Shown here: piece by piece, positions 48,275 through 57,729 of the stretch
How positions within the stretch are numbered: the first letter of the stretch is position 1
Layout: each line of letters opens with the position of its first letter
Assembly (NCBI RefSeq): GCF_001666755.1
Contig: NZ_LZJC01000093.1
Coordinates: 41,696-105,695, forward strand
Length of the DNA stretch: 64,000 nt
Source of the DNA: Mycobacterium sp. E1214
GTDB taxonomy: Bacteria > Actinomycetota > Actinomycetes > Mycobacteriales > Mycobacteriaceae
Direction of reading: 5' to 3'
The notes under the pieces: model-generated
Seen by the model: the letters and a program-made list of their open reading frames with translations, nothing else
Told to the model about the DNA's origin: nothing
The model's database searches: none
Translations under genes and position numbers: made by a program

Positions 48275-49078
48275 CTAGCGGCTGGGGCCGCCGCGGAACC
48301 GGTTGCCGATCCGGATCCCCGGCAGCAGCAGGCTGCGCGGAACGAACCGGCCGCCGGTGCTGACGACCTTAGGGACGACACCGGGCACGACGGTGCGCCG
48401 CCCGGAGAGCATCCCGCTGATCGCCGCCTCGGCCACCTCCCGCGGCGACACCTGCGCCATAGGGATGCTGAACCGCTCGGCGTTGGCGATCTCGGCCCAC
48501 TCGGTGGGCACCGGCCCCGGGCACAGGCACGTGACCGACACCCCGGTGCCGTGCAACTCCTCGTGAACCGCCTCGGAGAACGTCTGCACGAAGGCCTTTG
48601 TCGCCGAGTACACCGCCATGTAGGGCACCGGCTGGAACCCCGCGATCGAGGCGATGTTCATCACCGCGCCCGCCCCGCGCTTCACCATGCCGGGCAGGGC
48701 CGCGTGGGTCAGCTCCATCAGCACCAGGGCGTTGAGCGTGACCTCCTCGCTCTCCCGCTCGACCGGCAACTCGTGGAACACGCCGCTGGTGCCGAACCCG
48801 GCGCTGTTGCACAGGCCGGCGATCGGCTCACCCCGCAGCCGGTTGATCAGCTTGGCGCGGCCCTTGGCGTCGCTGAGGTCCAGCGGCAGCACCTCGACGG
48901 CGACGGAAAACTCCTTGCCCACCTCGTTGGCGAGCTCGTCCAGGCGCTCGCGGCGGCGCGCGACCAGCAGCAGCGGGAACCCGCGGCGCGCAAGCCCGCG
49001 CGCCAGCTCTGCGCCGATGCCGGAGGAGGCGCCGGTGATGACGACGGTGGACTGGATGTCAGGCTTCGGCAGGCTCAT
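48275..49078 (-). CDS. Short-chain dehydrogenase/reductase (Rv1544-like)
   Basis: A 267-residue classical SDR. Cofactor motif T-G-A-S-S-G-I-G (residues about 15-22), R-R following for NADP preference (VARRRERLDELA), the C-N-S-A-G motif, and the catalytic set N-I-A-S-I-A-G-F and Y-S-A-T-K. ATG 49078 is chosen because the preceding GGTGAGACG gives a ribosome site and the fold starts right after; the frame runs further upstream without a better start. Labelled ketoacyl reductase in M. tuberculosis; the substrate is unproven. Four bases separate it from the other SDR gene. Confidence 0.86.
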   Translation of the reverse strand: MSLPKPDIQSTVVITGASSGIGAELARGLARRGFPLLLVARRRERLDELANEVGKEFSVAVEVLPLDLSDAKGRAKLINRLRGEPIAGLCNSAGFGTSGVFHELPVERESEEVTLNALVLMELTHAALPGMVKRGAGAVMNIASIAGFQPVPYMAVYSATKAFVQTFSEAVHEELHGTGVSVTCLCPGPVPTEWAEIANAERFSIPMAQVSPREVAEAAISGMLSGRRTVVPGVVPKVVSTGGRFVPRSLLLPGIRIGNRFRGGPSR

Positions 49079-49082
49079 CGTC

Positions 49083-50123
49083 TCACCAATGTATCCCGCG
49101 GGTCGCCCGCACAAACGCCTCGCTGCGTCGATCGAAACGTTCTGCCTCCGAAGGCGATTCACCGCCCTTCGCCGCGTCGGAATCACCGAACATGGCGAAC
49201 GCGCGGTTGCGCACGCGGTCCATCACCGCCGGATTGACCGCGTCGGCTACCGCCGCGAACTGCCCGAACGGCGAGCTGGCGCGGCGTGGCCGGTGCACGA
49301 TCGCGTCCGCGATCACGCCGGCCGCCTGCTCAGGGGTCAGGGCCGGAAACTTGTCGTAGAGCGTGGTCGGGCTGATCATCGGCGTGCGAACCAGCGCCAT
49401 GTGCACGGTCGTGAAGCGGACGTCGTCGTTGACGGTCTCGGCCTGCAGCGCGTCGCACAGGCTGTCCAGCGCCGCCTTGCTGGCGATGTAGGCGCCGAAT
49501 CGCGGTGCCCGCGTCTGCACACCGACCGAGGAGACGTTGATGACGTGCCCGTAGCCGCGCTCGCGCATCCCGGGGATGAACTTGAGGATCAGCTGGACCG
49601 CGCCCAGGTAGTTGAGCTGCATGGTCCGCTGGTAGTCGTGGATGCGCTCGTAGGACAGTTCCAGCGACCGCCGGATCGACCGGCCGGCGTTGTTGATCAG
49701 GATGTCGACACCGCCGAGGTCGCTGAGCACCCGGTCGGCCATGTCGGCGATGGCGTCCATGTCGGTCAGGTCGCACGGGTAGTAGTGCGCGATCCCGCCG
49801 TTGCCGCGGATCTCGTCGGCGACCTTCTCGAGGTTCTCCTTGGTGCGGGCGACCAGCACCACCGCGCCGCCGGCGTCGGCGATCCTCTTGGCGGCCGCCT
49901 CGCCGATGCCCGACGACCCGCCCGTGATCAGGGCCACCTTGCTGTCGACCGCGTCCTCGAGCGAGCGGCCCTGCACCGCGTCCAGCAGGTTGCGCAGGTA
50001 GAACGGCCGGTAGCGCCCCGCCGAGTTCGGGGTGTTCACGAGGTGCGACACCGCCGCCAGCGGCTTCTCCACGAGGCTCCCGATGGAGTTCTCCACCAAG
50101 TTCGTGAGGTCACCAAGGTTCAT
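49083..50123 (-). CDS. Short-chain reductase, possible fatty acyl-CoA reductase (Rv1543-like)
   Basis: A 346-residue SDR with an N-terminal extension (MNLGDLTNLVENSIGSLVEKPLAAVSHLVNTPNSAGRYRPFYLRNLL, about 60 residues) that is typical of mycobacterial long-chain acyl-CoA reductases of the Acr/FcrA type. The cofactor motif is L-I-T-G-G-S-S-G-I-G, then N-N-A-G and the catalytic N-V-S-S-V-G...Y-I-A-S-K. ATG 50123 is preferred; AGGAGGGA stands about 7 bases upstream, while an ATG at 50129 would be too close. Product could be a fatty aldehyde or alcohol. It is the first gene of the pair. Confidence 0.86.
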   Translation of the reverse strand: MNLGDLTNLVENSIGSLVEKPLAAVSHLVNTPNSAGRYRPFYLRNLLDAVQGRSLEDAVDSKVALITGGSSGIGEAAAKRIADAGGAVVLVARTKENLEKVADEIRGNGGIAHYYPCDLTDMDAIADMADRVLSDLGGVDILINNAGRSIRRSLELSYERIHDYQRTMQLNYLGAVQLILKFIPGMRERGYGHVINVSSVGVQTRAPRFGAYIASKAALDSLCDALQAETVNDDVRFTTVHMALVRTPMISPTTLYDKFPALTPEQAAGVIADAIVHRPRRASSPFGQFAAVADAVNPAVMDRVRNRAFAMFGDSDAAKGGESPSEAERFDRRSEAFVRATRGIHW

Positions 50124-50407
50124 CGGCATTCCCTCCTGATGATGTCGGCCCCCCGACCGCAGCTGGCCTGCCCGTTGACCGCCACCGCCTTGTGGGGCTG
50201 TGCGAGTGATGTGACGTGCGTCATTACGCCAACCTAGGACATCAACGGACCGGCGCGGCGCGGATTGCCGCCAAGTGCCGGGCCCCACCACCTCACGGCC
50301 CGGTCGCGGCCGGCGCCAGCATCGGGCAATCCGCTTGTTACACAGGGCAATCCGCGCGTGATCGCACACTAACGGTCGGGCAACGGCGAAATGCTCCAAT
50401 CGTGGTT

Positions 50408-50818
50408 ATGAAAATTCTGGCGCGCTTCCACAAGCCCGAACCGGTCAGCACCGTCTACGACCGGATCGGCGGTCACGAGGCACTGGAGGTCGTGGTCGAG
50501 GACTTTTACGATCGCGTGCTGGCCGACGATCAACTGTCCGGCTTCTTCACCGGGACGAACATGAACCGCCTCAAGGGCAAGCAGGTGGAGTTCTTCGCCG
50601 CCGCGCTCGGCGGCCCGGAGCCCTACACCGGCGCCCCGATGAAGCAGGTGCATCAGGGGCGCGGCATCACCATGCACCACTTCGGCCTGGTGGCCCGCCA
50701 CCTGTCGGACGCGCTGACCGCTGCGGGCGTGCCCCCGGAGACGGTGACCGACATCATCGGCGCCATCGCGCCGCTGGCGCCGGAGATCGCCACGGGCGAC
50801 GCCAAGTCGTCGGTCTGA
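50408..50818 (+). CDS. glbN: Group I truncated hemoglobin GlbN (trHbN)
   Basis: A 136-residue 2-on-2 globin. Key positions are kept: Tyr B10 (Y34 in E-D-F-Y-D-R-V), Gln E11 (Q59 in L-K-G-K-Q-V-E-F-F) and proximal His F8 (H82 in [10 protein letters not shown]). M. tuberculosis trHbN dioxygenates NO to nitrate, and the polar heme pocket residues here point the same way. ATG 50408 gives the family length; an in-frame GTG at 50402 adds two residues. The 284-base gap upstream (50124-50407) is shared with the divergent SDR gene and shows no further gene. lprI follows 73 bases downstream, as in M. tuberculosis. Confidence 0.95.
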   Translation: MKILARFHKPEPVSTVYDRIGGHEALEVVVEDFYDRVLADDQLSGFFTGTNMNRLKGKQVEFFAAALGGPEPYTGAPMKQVHQGRGITMHHFGLVARHLSDALTAAGVPPETVTDIIGAIAPLAPEIATGDAKSSV

Positions 50819-50891
50819 GCGCTTCCGTCCCGCGGGCGGGCGTCGGCGTGTCGCGCGCGCGGGCGGCCCGAGACGCGGTACCCAAGCACCT

Positions 50892-51521
50892 ATGAGACTG
50901 CTCGCCGCCCTCGCCATGGTCCTGGTGGCCAGCGCCTGCGGCGCCAAGGCCGACCAGCCCGCGCCCGGGAGCACGACACCGCCGCCCGCATCGCCGTCGG
51001 CCGCCCGCCCGGCGGCCCTGGACTGCGCCAAACCGGCGTCCGACGCGCAGCGGCTGGTCTGCAACGACCAGCAACTCGGCGACCTCGACCGGCGCCTGCA
51101 GACCGCCTACCAACAGGCGCTCGCCCGCCCGGGCGCGGACCAGGCAGCGCTGGGCGCCGCGCAGGCCAGCTGGGCGGCCGCGCGCGACGCCTGTCCCCAG
51201 AACACCGACCTGCGCAGCTGCGTTCTCGAGGCGTACCGGACGCGACTGGTGCAGCTGGCCGTCGCCGACCCCGCCACGACGCAGCCCCCGGTCGTGTCCT
51301 ACCGATGCCCCGCCGAAGACGGCCCGCTGACCGCCCAGTTCTACAACCAGTTCGACCCGCCGACGGCGGTGCTGAATTGGAAAGGCAACCAGCAGATCCT
51401 CTTTCAGCAGCCCTCGGGCAGCGGCGCGCGCTACGGCCGCCAGGGCGCGGAATACTGGGAACATCAGGGCGAGGTGACGCTGCACCTGGGCGGCGCCGAA
51501 TTCGTCTGCCACACAAGCTGA
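50892..51521 (+). CDS. lprI: Lysozyme-inhibitor lipoprotein LprI
   Basis: A 209-residue lipoprotein. The signal peptide MRLLAALAMVLVASA ends at C16; the lipobox A-S-A-C is a slight variant. After a Pro/Ser/Ala linker comes an LprI/DUF1311 domain (about 44-115: LDCAKPASDAQRLVCNDQQLGDLDRRLQTAYQQAL with its paired Cys residues) and a MliC-like domain (about 130-209: YRCPAEDGPLTAQFYNQFDPPTAVLNWKGNQQILFQQPSGSGARYG). M. tuberculosis LprI, encoded with glbN, inhibits lysozyme. Convergent with the alcohol dehydrogenase gene. Confidence 0.93.
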   Translation: MRLLAALAMVLVASACGAKADQPAPGSTTPPPASPSAARPAALDCAKPASDAQRLVCNDQQLGDLDRRLQTAYQQALARPGADQAALGAAQASWAAARDACPQNTDLRSCVLEAYRTRLVQLAVADPATTQPPVVSYRCPAEDGPLTAQFYNQFDPPTAVLNWKGNQQILFQQPSGSGARYGRQGAEYWEHQGEVTLHLGGAEFVCHTS

Positions 51522-51531
51522 CTCGTCCCGG

Positions 51532-52602
51532 TCAGTCGAACACGACGACCGCCCGGCCGACGATGTCGCCCCGGCCCAGCGCCTCCAGGTTGTCGTTGAT
51601 GTCGTCGAGTTTCACGGGCACCACGTGATGCTTGATCAGCCCTTCGCCGGCCAGGGCGAGCACCTCCCTGAGGTCGTTGTAGTTGCCCCAGAACGAGCCG
51701 AAGTAGGACTTCTCACCGCTCACGAACGGAAATATCGGCAACTGCACCTGCTGTCCCATGAGACCGACCTGCGAGAGCGCCCCCTGGGTATGCAGAATGG
51801 CGGCGGCCAGGCCCAGCGATTCCGCGGACCCGGCGCAGTCCAGGACAGCGTCGACGGTGCGCCGGCCGGTCAGGTCCTCGAGCTCGTTTTGGACGTCCTC
51901 GACGGACTTGTCCCGGACGTTCACTGTGTGGTGGGCGCCGTGTTCCCTTGCAATCGCCAGCTTTTCGTTGCTGCGGGCGAATCCGAGCACCGTCGCGCCG
52001 CCACCGAGCAGCCGCGCGTACTGCACCGCGTAACCGCCCAGGCCGCCGATGCCGTTGACCACCACCGTCCGGCCGGCGCCGAGCTTGCCCGCATCACGCA
52101 GCTTCTTCATGCCGCGATACGGCGTGAGCCCCGCATCGGTCAGCGGCGCCAGGTACTCGGGTTGCGGATTTTGCTGATCGGCAATGGAGATCACGTGGTC
52201 GAACGGCGCGACCATGTATTCGGCGAAGCCCCCGTTGGGTCCGAAACCGACGAGCTGCCCGTTGGCGCACAGTTGCTGATTTCCTTCGTGGCACTGCCGA
52301 CAGGTGCCGTCCCCCCAGTTCGGGTCGACCACCACGAGGTCGCCCTCGGCGATGCCGGCCGCCGCGGGCACGTCGGCACCCACCGCGGCGATGGTGCCCG
52401 CCACCTCGTGACCGGGAATGAAGGGAAACTCGACCGGCAGGCCGTCCCGGAAATAGCCGTCCAACAACTGATAGTCGCTGCGGCACATGCCCGTTGCCGC
52501 CACCTTGATCAGCACCTGGTGGCGCCCGGCATCGGGAACCGGGACCTCGTCGATCTCCAACGGCTGGTTGTACCCGTGCATGCGCGCTGCCCGCATCGGC
52601 AT
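51532..52602 (-). CDS. Zinc-type NAD(P)-dependent alcohol dehydrogenase
   Basis: A 356-residue MDR dehydrogenase. Catalytic zinc ligands are C in T-G-M-C-R-S-D and H-E in P-G-H-E-V-A-G; the structural-zinc loop reads G-T-C-R-Q-C-H-E-G-N-Q-Q-L-C, with three cysteines where the usual pattern has four. The Rossmann motif is NGIGGLGGYAVQYARLLG. Two ATGs are close: 52602 (MPMRAARM) and 52596; GAGGAGGGG sits 3-10 bases upstream, so either works. Divergent from the AraC regulator gene, its likely controller. Substrate unknown; family members oxidise or reduce alcohols and aldehydes. Confidence 0.88.
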   Translation of the reverse strand: MPMRAARMHGYNQPLEIDEVPVPDAGRHQVLIKVAATGMCRSDYQLLDGYFRDGLPVEFPFIPGHEVAGTIAAVGADVPAAAGIAEGDLVVVDPNWGDGTCRQCHEGNQQLCANGQLVGFGPNGGFAEYMVAPFDHVISIADQQNPQPEYLAPLTDAGLTPYRGMKKLRDAGKLGAGRTVVVNGIGGLGGYAVQYARLLGGGATVLGFARSNEKLAIAREHGAHHTVNVRDKSVEDVQNELEDLTGRRTVDAVLDCAGSAESLGLAAAILHTQGALSQVGLMGQQVQLPIFPFVSGEKSYFGSFWGNYNDLREVLALAGEGLIKHHVVPVKLDDINDNLEALGRGDIVGRAVVVFD

Positions 52603-52826
52603 GACCCCTCCTCTTGTCGTCGTCATCGCCGGCGCCGGTCCTGGTCCCGGTGTCACCACAGCCAACCCGATCGTCGACGACCGCGGTACAAGATTCCTGC
52701 TCGATGTTTGCCGATTTCACCGCGGCCGGCGCATCGGTTTCCCAACACACGACCCGCCGGTTCGATACCTTTTAGGCGCGGCGCCGGCCGCGTTCGGGGC
52801 GTGTTGCTGCTCGAGGAGGTGACGAC

Positions 52827-53759
52827 CTGACCGCCACCGCACACATCGAGCACCATGTCAGCTCCGCCGACCTCGTCGCCGAGCTGACGGCCCGCGCACC
52901 GCGGACGGGCGCCAACGTCGGGCTGTGGCCGGGCCTGACGATCTACCGTTTCACCGACCCCACCGAACCCGAGTGGCAGGAGATCCAGGGACTCTCGCTG
53001 GGCCTCGTCGCGCAAGGCCGCAAAGCGGTCATCGAGAGGGGCCGGCGCCACGTCTACGACCAGTTCAGCTACCTGGTCATCAACGGCGACCTGCACTTTC
53101 AGAGCGAGGTGCTCGAGGCCTCACCGAGCCGGCCCTGCGTGTGCATGGTGCTGGAGGTGGACCCCGGCACCGTGCGTGCGCTCTCCGATGAGATGCCGGG
53201 CCGGCGGCGCGGTGCCGCGGCGGTGCCGGCGCAGGCCCCGGCGTGCGTCGTCTCCGCGCTCGACCACGAGGTGCTCGGCTCGGTCCTGCGCTTCCTGCGG
53301 ACGCTGTCGAGCGACGTCGACCGGCGCGTGCTGGCGCCGCTGTACGTGCGCGAACTCGTCTACCGGGTGCTGCAACGCGAGCAGTTCGCCCGGCTGCTGC
53401 ACTTCGCCGCCCAGCAGGCGGCCGGCAATCCGATCGGCGCCGCCCTGACGTACATCGACGCGCATTCGGCCGAACCGCTCACCGTCGCGACCCTGGCGGC
53501 GCAGGTGGGCCTGAGCCCCTCGGCGTTCACCCGGGCGTTTCGCGAGGTGACGGGGTCTTCGCCCTATCAATACGTCAAGGATGTTCGGTTGAACCGGGCG
53601 CGCGAGCTGGTGCTGGATCGGCGGCTGAGCGTGTCCGACGTCGCCCAGCGCGTCGGCTACGTCAGCGCCTCACATTTCATCAAGGAGTTCCGGACGCGAT
53701 TCGGGGCCACCCCCCGTGACTACGCGCCCCGGCCGGAAGCCCGCGGGGCCGCCCGATGA
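52827..53759 (+). CDS. AraC-family regulator, apparently started at CTG
   Basis: With start CTG 52827 the protein has 310 residues: an N-terminal AraC_N sensor domain (TATAHIEHHVSSADLVAELT, then LWPGLTIYRFTDPTEPEWQEIQGLSLGLVAQGRKAVIERGRRHVYDQFSYLVINGDLHF) and a C-terminal double HTH (ALTYIDAHSAEPLTVATLAAQVGLSPSAFTRAFREVTGSSPYQYVKDVRLNRARELVLDRRLSVSDVAQRVGYVSASHFIKEFRTRFG). No ATG, GTG or TTG is in frame before GTG 53109, which would delete nearly the whole sensor domain. GAGGAGG (52813-52819) stands exactly 7 bases before the CTG. TACCTT (52766-52771) is a likely -10. Divergent from the alcohol dehydrogenase gene. Confidence 0.82.
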   Translation: MTATAHIEHHVSSADLVAELTARAPRTGANVGLWPGLTIYRFTDPTEPEWQEIQGLSLGLVAQGRKAVIERGRRHVYDQFSYLVINGDLHFQSEVLEASPSRPCVCMVLEVDPGTVRALSDEMPGRRRGAAAVPAQAPACVVSALDHEVLGSVLRFLRTLSSDVDRRVLAPLYVRELVYRVLQREQFARLLHFAAQQAAGNPIGAALTYIDAHSAEPLTVATLAAQVGLSPSAFTRAFREVTGSSPYQYVKDVRLNRARELVLDRRLSVSDVAQRVGYVSASHFIKEFRTRFGATPRDYAPRPEARGAAR

Positions 53760-53860
53760 CTCAATGCGCGCGCATCGGTGACGAGTTCGGGCGAACCTGT
53801 CCGACCGGCAGTTACGCCGTGCTGCACTGAGGCTGGCAAGGCCCCGACGGAGACTCAGCA

Positions 53861-54415
53861 ATGACCGCAGCCAGCCCAAATGTGCAGCCCCGCACCATCA
53901 CTCACGTCGGTGTGACCGTCACCGACGCCGATGCGGCCGTCGAGTGGTACCAGCGCGTGCTGGGCTTCGCGCTGCTGCACGAACCCCAGGAGTACACCGC
54001 CGGTGACGGATACTTCGGCCGGCTGGTCGCGGACATGCTGGGACCGCACGTGGTGTCGGGCCGGATCGCGATGATGGACGCCGGCAACGGCGTCGGGCTG
54101 GAACTGTTCGAGTTCTCCGATCCCCAACCCACGCAGCGAAGCGCGGACGAGAACACGCAGTTCTACTTGCACAGGACCGGTACGTTCCACTTCTGCGTCA
54201 TCGACCCCGACGTCGAAGGTCTGGCGCGGCGCATCGTCGACAGCGGTGGCAAGCAGCGCAGCGCCGTGTGGGAATTCGCGCCGGGGATCGGTTTCTACGT
54301 CTGCTACTGCGAGGACCCGTTCGGCAACATCGTCGAGATCTACTCTCACGGCACCACGCAGACCTGGAGCACCCTCGCGCTGGTCAACGGGAAGGCCGGT
54401 ACGCATCAGATCTGA
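53861..54415 (+). CDS. VOC (glyoxalase/dioxygenase) superfamily protein
   Basis: A 184-residue metal-enzyme fold with two beta-alpha-beta-beta-beta modules: ITHVGVTVTDADAAVEWYQRVLGFALLHEPQE and GTFHFCVIDPDVEGLARRIVDSGGKQ...GFYVCYCEDPFGNIVEIYSHG. His in I-T-H, Glu in L-E-L-F-E, His in F-H-F and Glu in I-V-E-I-Y are the usual metal-ligand positions. ATG 53861, 21 bases before the methyltransferase gene starts after its stop, so probably co-transcribed. Could be a lactoylglutathione-lyase-like or extradiol enzyme; the sequence does not decide. Confidence 0.82.
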   Translation: MTAASPNVQPRTITHVGVTVTDADAAVEWYQRVLGFALLHEPQEYTAGDGYFGRLVADMLGPHVVSGRIAMMDAGNGVGLELFEFSDPQPTQRSADENTQFYLHRTGTFHFCVIDPDVEGLARRIVDSGGKQRSAVWEFAPGIGFYVCYCEDPFGNIVEIYSHGTTQTWSTLALVNGKAGTHQI

Positions 54416-54436
54416 GCGCTGTCCGACAATGCTGGG

Positions 54437-55195
54437 ATGCCGCGCACTTTCGAGGAGCTGATCGCCGAAGCCGCCGCCGCTCCTGCCGACGGTTGGGATT
54501 TCGCGTGGCTCGACGGCCGCGCGACCGAACAACGCCCGTCGTGGGGTTACCAGAGGTTGCTGCGGCAGCGGTTGGCGACGGCGTCGGCCGCCCTGGACAT
54601 CCACACCGGCGGTGGCGAGGTGCTTGCCGGCGCGGCGCCGTTCCCGCCGACCATGGCGGCCATCGAGACGTGGCCCCCCAATGCGGCGCTGGCCACGCGG
54701 CGCCTGCACCCGCTCGGCGTGCTGGTGGTCGCGATCCGCGACGAGCCGCCGTTGCCGTTCGCCGACGAGGCGTTCGACCTGGTCACCACCCGCCACCCGG
54801 TCTCGGTGTGGTGGTCGGAGATCCGCCGGGTCCTGCGGCCGGGCGGCACCTACTTCGCCCAGCACATCGGCCCGGCCACCATGGGTGAACTGGTCGAGTT
54901 CTTCATCGGGCCCCAGCCGCAACGGTGGGCCGAGTTTCGCCCCGACGCCGTGCGCGCGCAGGCCGAGGCCGCCGGGCTGGAAGTCGTCGACCTGCGCATG
55001 GAGCGGATGCGGGCGGAGTTCTTCGACGTCGGCGCCGTCGTGTACTTCCTGCGCAAGGTGATCTGGACGGTGCCCGATTTCACGGTGCACCGCTACCGGG
55101 ACCGGCTCGCCGAACTGCACGAGCGCATCACGGCGCAGGGATCGTTCGTCGCCCACTCGACGCGGCTGCTGGTGGAGGCGCGCACGCCGGCCTGA
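54437..55195 (+). CDS. Class I SAM-dependent methyltransferase
   Basis: A 252-residue Methyltransf_11-type enzyme. The SAM-binding motif I is weak (LDIHTGGGEVLAG, with the G-x-G-x-G loosened to T-G-G-G-E), motif II-like PFADEAFDLVTTRHPVSVWWSEIRRVLRPGGTYFAQHIG is clear. The rest is helical with no extra domain. 21 bases after the VOC gene. Its stop abuts the stop of the convergent pseudouridine synthase gene. Substrate unknown. Confidence 0.8.
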   Translation: MPRTFEELIAEAAAAPADGWDFAWLDGRATEQRPSWGYQRLLRQRLATASAALDIHTGGGEVLAGAAPFPPTMAAIETWPPNAALATRRLHPLGVLVVAIRDEPPLPFADEAFDLVTTRHPVSVWWSEIRRVLRPGGTYFAQHIGPATMGELVEFFIGPQPQRWAEFRPDAVRAQAEAAGLEVVDLRMERMRAEFFDVGAVVYFLRKVIWTVPDFTVHRYRDRLAELHERITAQGSFVAHSTRLLVEARTPA

Positions 55196-56122
55196 TCAGC
55201 CCTCGTCGCGCAGGACGTCCAACGCGTGGCGCAGGTCGTCCGGGTACGGGCTGACGAACTCGACCCGCCGGCCGTCGGCGGGGTGGGCGAACGACAGCGA
55301 CCGCGCGTGCAGCCATTGCCGTTGCAGGCCAAGCCTTTTCGCCAGTTTCGGGTCGGCCCCGTAGACGAGGTCGCCGCAACACGGGTGATGCAGGGCCGCG
55401 AAGTGCACCCGGATCTGGTGCGTGCGACCGGTTTCCAGGTGCACGTCGAGCAGGCTGGCGGCGACGAAGGCCTCCACGGTGTCGTAATGCGTGAGGCTGT
55501 GGCGGCCGTCGGAGGTGACCGCGAACTTCCACTCGCCGCCCCGGTGCCGGCCGATCGGCGCGTCGATCGTCCCGCTGGACGGGTCGGGATGGCCCTGCAC
55601 CAGGGCGTGGTAGCGCTTGTCCACGGTGCGCTGCTTGAACGCCCGCTTGAGCACGGTGTAGGCGCGTTCGGAAAGGGCGACCACCATCACCCCGGAGGTG
55701 CCGACGTCCAGGCGATGCACGATGCCCTGCCGCTCGTGCACGCCCGAGGTGGTGATGCGGTAGCCCGCGGCGGCCAGCCCGCCCAGGACCGTGGGTCCGC
55801 TCCAACCGACCGAGGCGTGCGCCGCCACCGCGGCCGGCTTGTCGACGACGACGATGTCGTCGTCGGAGTACAGGATGGTCATGCCCTCGATGTCGACCGG
55901 CGTGTTCTCCGGCGCCGCGGGCGCCTCGGGTAGGCGCACCTGCAGCCAGGCGCCCGAGGTCAGCCGGTCGGACTTGCCGGCCTGCACCCCGTCCAACTCG
56001 ACGCCGCCACCCTCGGCGATGGCGGCGACGGCGCTGCGCGACAACCCGAGCAGACGGGCCAGCCCCGCGTCGACGCGCATCCCCGCCAAGCCCTCCGGCA
56101 CGGGCATCGAGCGGGCACTCAT
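55196..56122 (-). CDS. RluD-family ribosomal/tRNA pseudouridine synthase (Rv1540-like)
   Basis: A 308-residue RluA/RluD-type enzyme. An N-terminal S4 RNA-binding domain ([31 protein letters not shown]) is followed by the catalytic domain: [13 protein letters not shown], the active-site [12 protein letters not shown] with the nucleophile Asp, RYHALVQG and [35 protein letters not shown] 56122 overlaps the lspA stop (ATGA). The usual target of RluD is 23S rRNA helix 69, but RluA paralogues differ. The lspA-rlu pair is conserved in many bacteria. Confidence 0.92.
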   Translation of the reverse strand: MSARSMPVPEGLAGMRVDAGLARLLGLSRSAVAAIAEGGGVELDGVQAGKSDRLTSGAWLQVRLPEAPAAPENTPVDIEGMTILYSDDDIVVVDKPAAVAAHASVGWSGPTVLGGLAAAGYRITTSGVHERQGIVHRLDVGTSGVMVVALSERAYTVLKRAFKQRTVDKRYHALVQGHPDPSSGTIDAPIGRHRGGEWKFAVTSDGRHSLTHYDTVEAFVAASLLDVHLETGRTHQIRVHFAALHHPCCGDLVYGADPKLAKRLGLQRQWLHARSLSFAHPADGRRVEFVSPYPDDLRHALDVLRDEG

Positions 56123-56730
56123 TTGTTCTGGTCGGCCTTGTGATCGTCGGCCGCGCTGTCGTCGGCTGCCCCGTCGCCGGGTTTGCGCCGGCCCACGGTG
56201 TCGAAGTCGAAGCCGAAGATCGACAGCGCGACCAGCAAGATGGCCCCGCCGACCACCGCCGGGTCGGCGACATTGAACACCGGCCACCAGCCGACCGACA
56301 GGAAGTCGACGACGTGGCCCCGCAGCGGGCCGGGGGCCCGGAAGAAGCGGTCGACGAGGTTGCCCATCGCGCCGCCCAGGATCATGCCCAGCCCGACAGC
56401 CCACCACGGCGACACCAGCCGCCGTCCCATCCAGAAGATGCCGCCCACCACGCCGGTGGCGATCAGCGTCAGCACCCAGGTGTAGCCGGTGGCCATCGAG
56501 AAGGCGGCCCCCGAGTTGCGCACCAGCGTCCAGGTGACCGTGTCGCCGATGATCGAGACGGGCTGGCCGGGCGGCAGCAACTTGACGGCCAGCACCTTGG
56601 TGACGATGTCCAACGCGAGGACGACCGCCGCGACCGACACCAGCAGACGCAACCGCCGCGGGGCGGGCGCCGCGGCGTCCCGCTCGGGCGCGGTCACCGG
56701 CTCGGTCGATCCAGAGGGTTCTTCGGGCAC
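56119..56730 (-). CDS. lspA: Lipoprotein signal peptidase II LspA
   Basis: A 203-residue four-helix membrane aspartic protease that cleaves prolipoproteins after lipidation, here serving LprI and the 15.3 kb lipoprotein among others. Catalytic Asp residues are in G-N-L-V-D-R-F-F and W-P-V-F-N-V-A-D; the conserved [10 protein letters not shown] strand and [18 protein letters not shown] complete the site. A long charged, Pro/Ala-rich N-terminal extension before the first helix and a charged C-terminal tail ([23 protein letters not shown]) are usual for mycobacteria. The GTG at 56730 matches the M. tuberculosis start; a GTG at 56745 is possible. Confidence 0.94.
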   Translation of the reverse strand: MPEEPSGSTEPVTAPERDAAAPAPRRLRLLVSVAAVVLALDIVTKVLAVKLLPPGQPVSIIGDTVTWTLVRNSGAAFSMATGYTWVLTLIATGVVGGIFWMGRRLVSPWWAVGLGMILGGAMGNLVDRFFRAPGPLRGHVVDFLSVGWWPVFNVADPAVVGGAILLVALSIFGFDFDTVGRRKPGDGAADDSAADDHKADQNK

Positions 56731-56790
56731 CCTCTCATCATCCACTAAAGGGCCGGCCCGTTGGCGCACGGCGTGCGCCATGATTTCCCC

Positions 56791-57729
56791 ATGGGACGAC
56801 TCACCGTCATCGCCACCGGCGGCACGATTTCCACCGCGACCGGCCCCGACGGGGTGCACCGGCCCGCCCTGCGGGGCGCGGACCTGGTCGCGCCCGTGCG
56901 CGGCGGCCTCGACGTGGATGTCGTCGACCTGATGGCCGTGGACAGCTCGGAGCTGACGGTGCCGGACTGGGACCGGATGCGCACCGCCATCGCCGCCGCG
57001 GTCTCCGGCGGCGCCGACGGCGTGGTTGTCGCCCACGGCACCGACACCATGGAGGAGAGCGCGCTGTGGCTCGAGCTCACCTATGACGGCGAGGCGCCCG
57101 TCGTCTTGACCGGCGCGATGCGCAGCGCCGACGCGCCCGACGCCGACGGGCCGGCCAACCTGCGCGACGCCCTGGCGGTGGCGGCCAGCCCGTCCGCCCG
57201 CGGCCTGGGCGTGCTGCTGTCGTTCGCGGGCCGGGTGTGGCAGCCGCTGGGCCTGCATAAGGCGGCCACCCAGGACCTCAGCGGCTTCGCCGGTGAATTG
57301 CTGGGCACCAGCTCCGGCGGTGTGACGCTGCGGGGGCCCAAGACGCGCCCGCAGGTCGGTGCGGTGAGCGCCGCCGCCGCTCCGCGGGTCGACATCGTCG
57401 CCGCCTACCTGGGCAGCGACGCCGTGGCCCTGGACGCCTGCGTGGCCGCCGGCGCGCGCGGGGTGATCGTCGAGGCGCTGGGCTCGGGCAACGCGCCGGC
57501 CGCGGTGGTCGAGGGTGTGCGGCGGCAGTGCCACGCCGGCGTGGTCGTCGGGGTGTCGACGCGCGTGCCCGGCGGCCGGGTCAGCGCGGGCTACGGCCCC
57601 GGCCACGACCTGGTGGCGGCCGGCGCGCTGATGGTGCCGCGGCTGCGGCCGCCGCAGGCGCGGGTGCTGGTGATGGCCGCGCTGGCCGCCGGGCTAGACG
57701 TCGCCGAGGTCGTCGGCCGCTGGGGCTGA
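56791..57729 (+). CDS. ansA: L-asparaginase AnsA
   Basis: A 312-residue type I/II L-asparaginase releasing ammonia from asparagine. The two catalytic Thr loops are V-I-A-T-G-G-T-I-S (N-terminus) and [14 protein letters not shown] (around residue 80-90); [24 protein letters not shown] is the third signature. ATG 56791; no signal peptide is evident. M. tuberculosis AnsA (Rv1538c), also next to lspA, contributes to nitrogen assimilation and acid resistance by ammonia release. The last 36 bases overlap the 3' end of convergent dinX. Confidence 0.93.
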   Translation: MGRLTVIATGGTISTATGPDGVHRPALRGADLVAPVRGGLDVDVVDLMAVDSSELTVPDWDRMRTAIAAAVSGGADGVVVAHGTDTMEESALWLELTYDGEAPVVLTGAMRSADAPDADGPANLRDALAVAASPSARGLGVLLSFAGRVWQPLGLHKAATQDLSGFAGELLGTSSGGVTLRGPKTRPQVGAVSAAAAPRVDIVAAYLGSDAVALDACVAAGARGVIVEALGSGNAPAAVVEGVRRQCHAGVVVGVSTRVPGGRVSAGYGPGHDLVAAGALMVPRLRPPQARVLVMAALAAGLDVAEVVGRWG

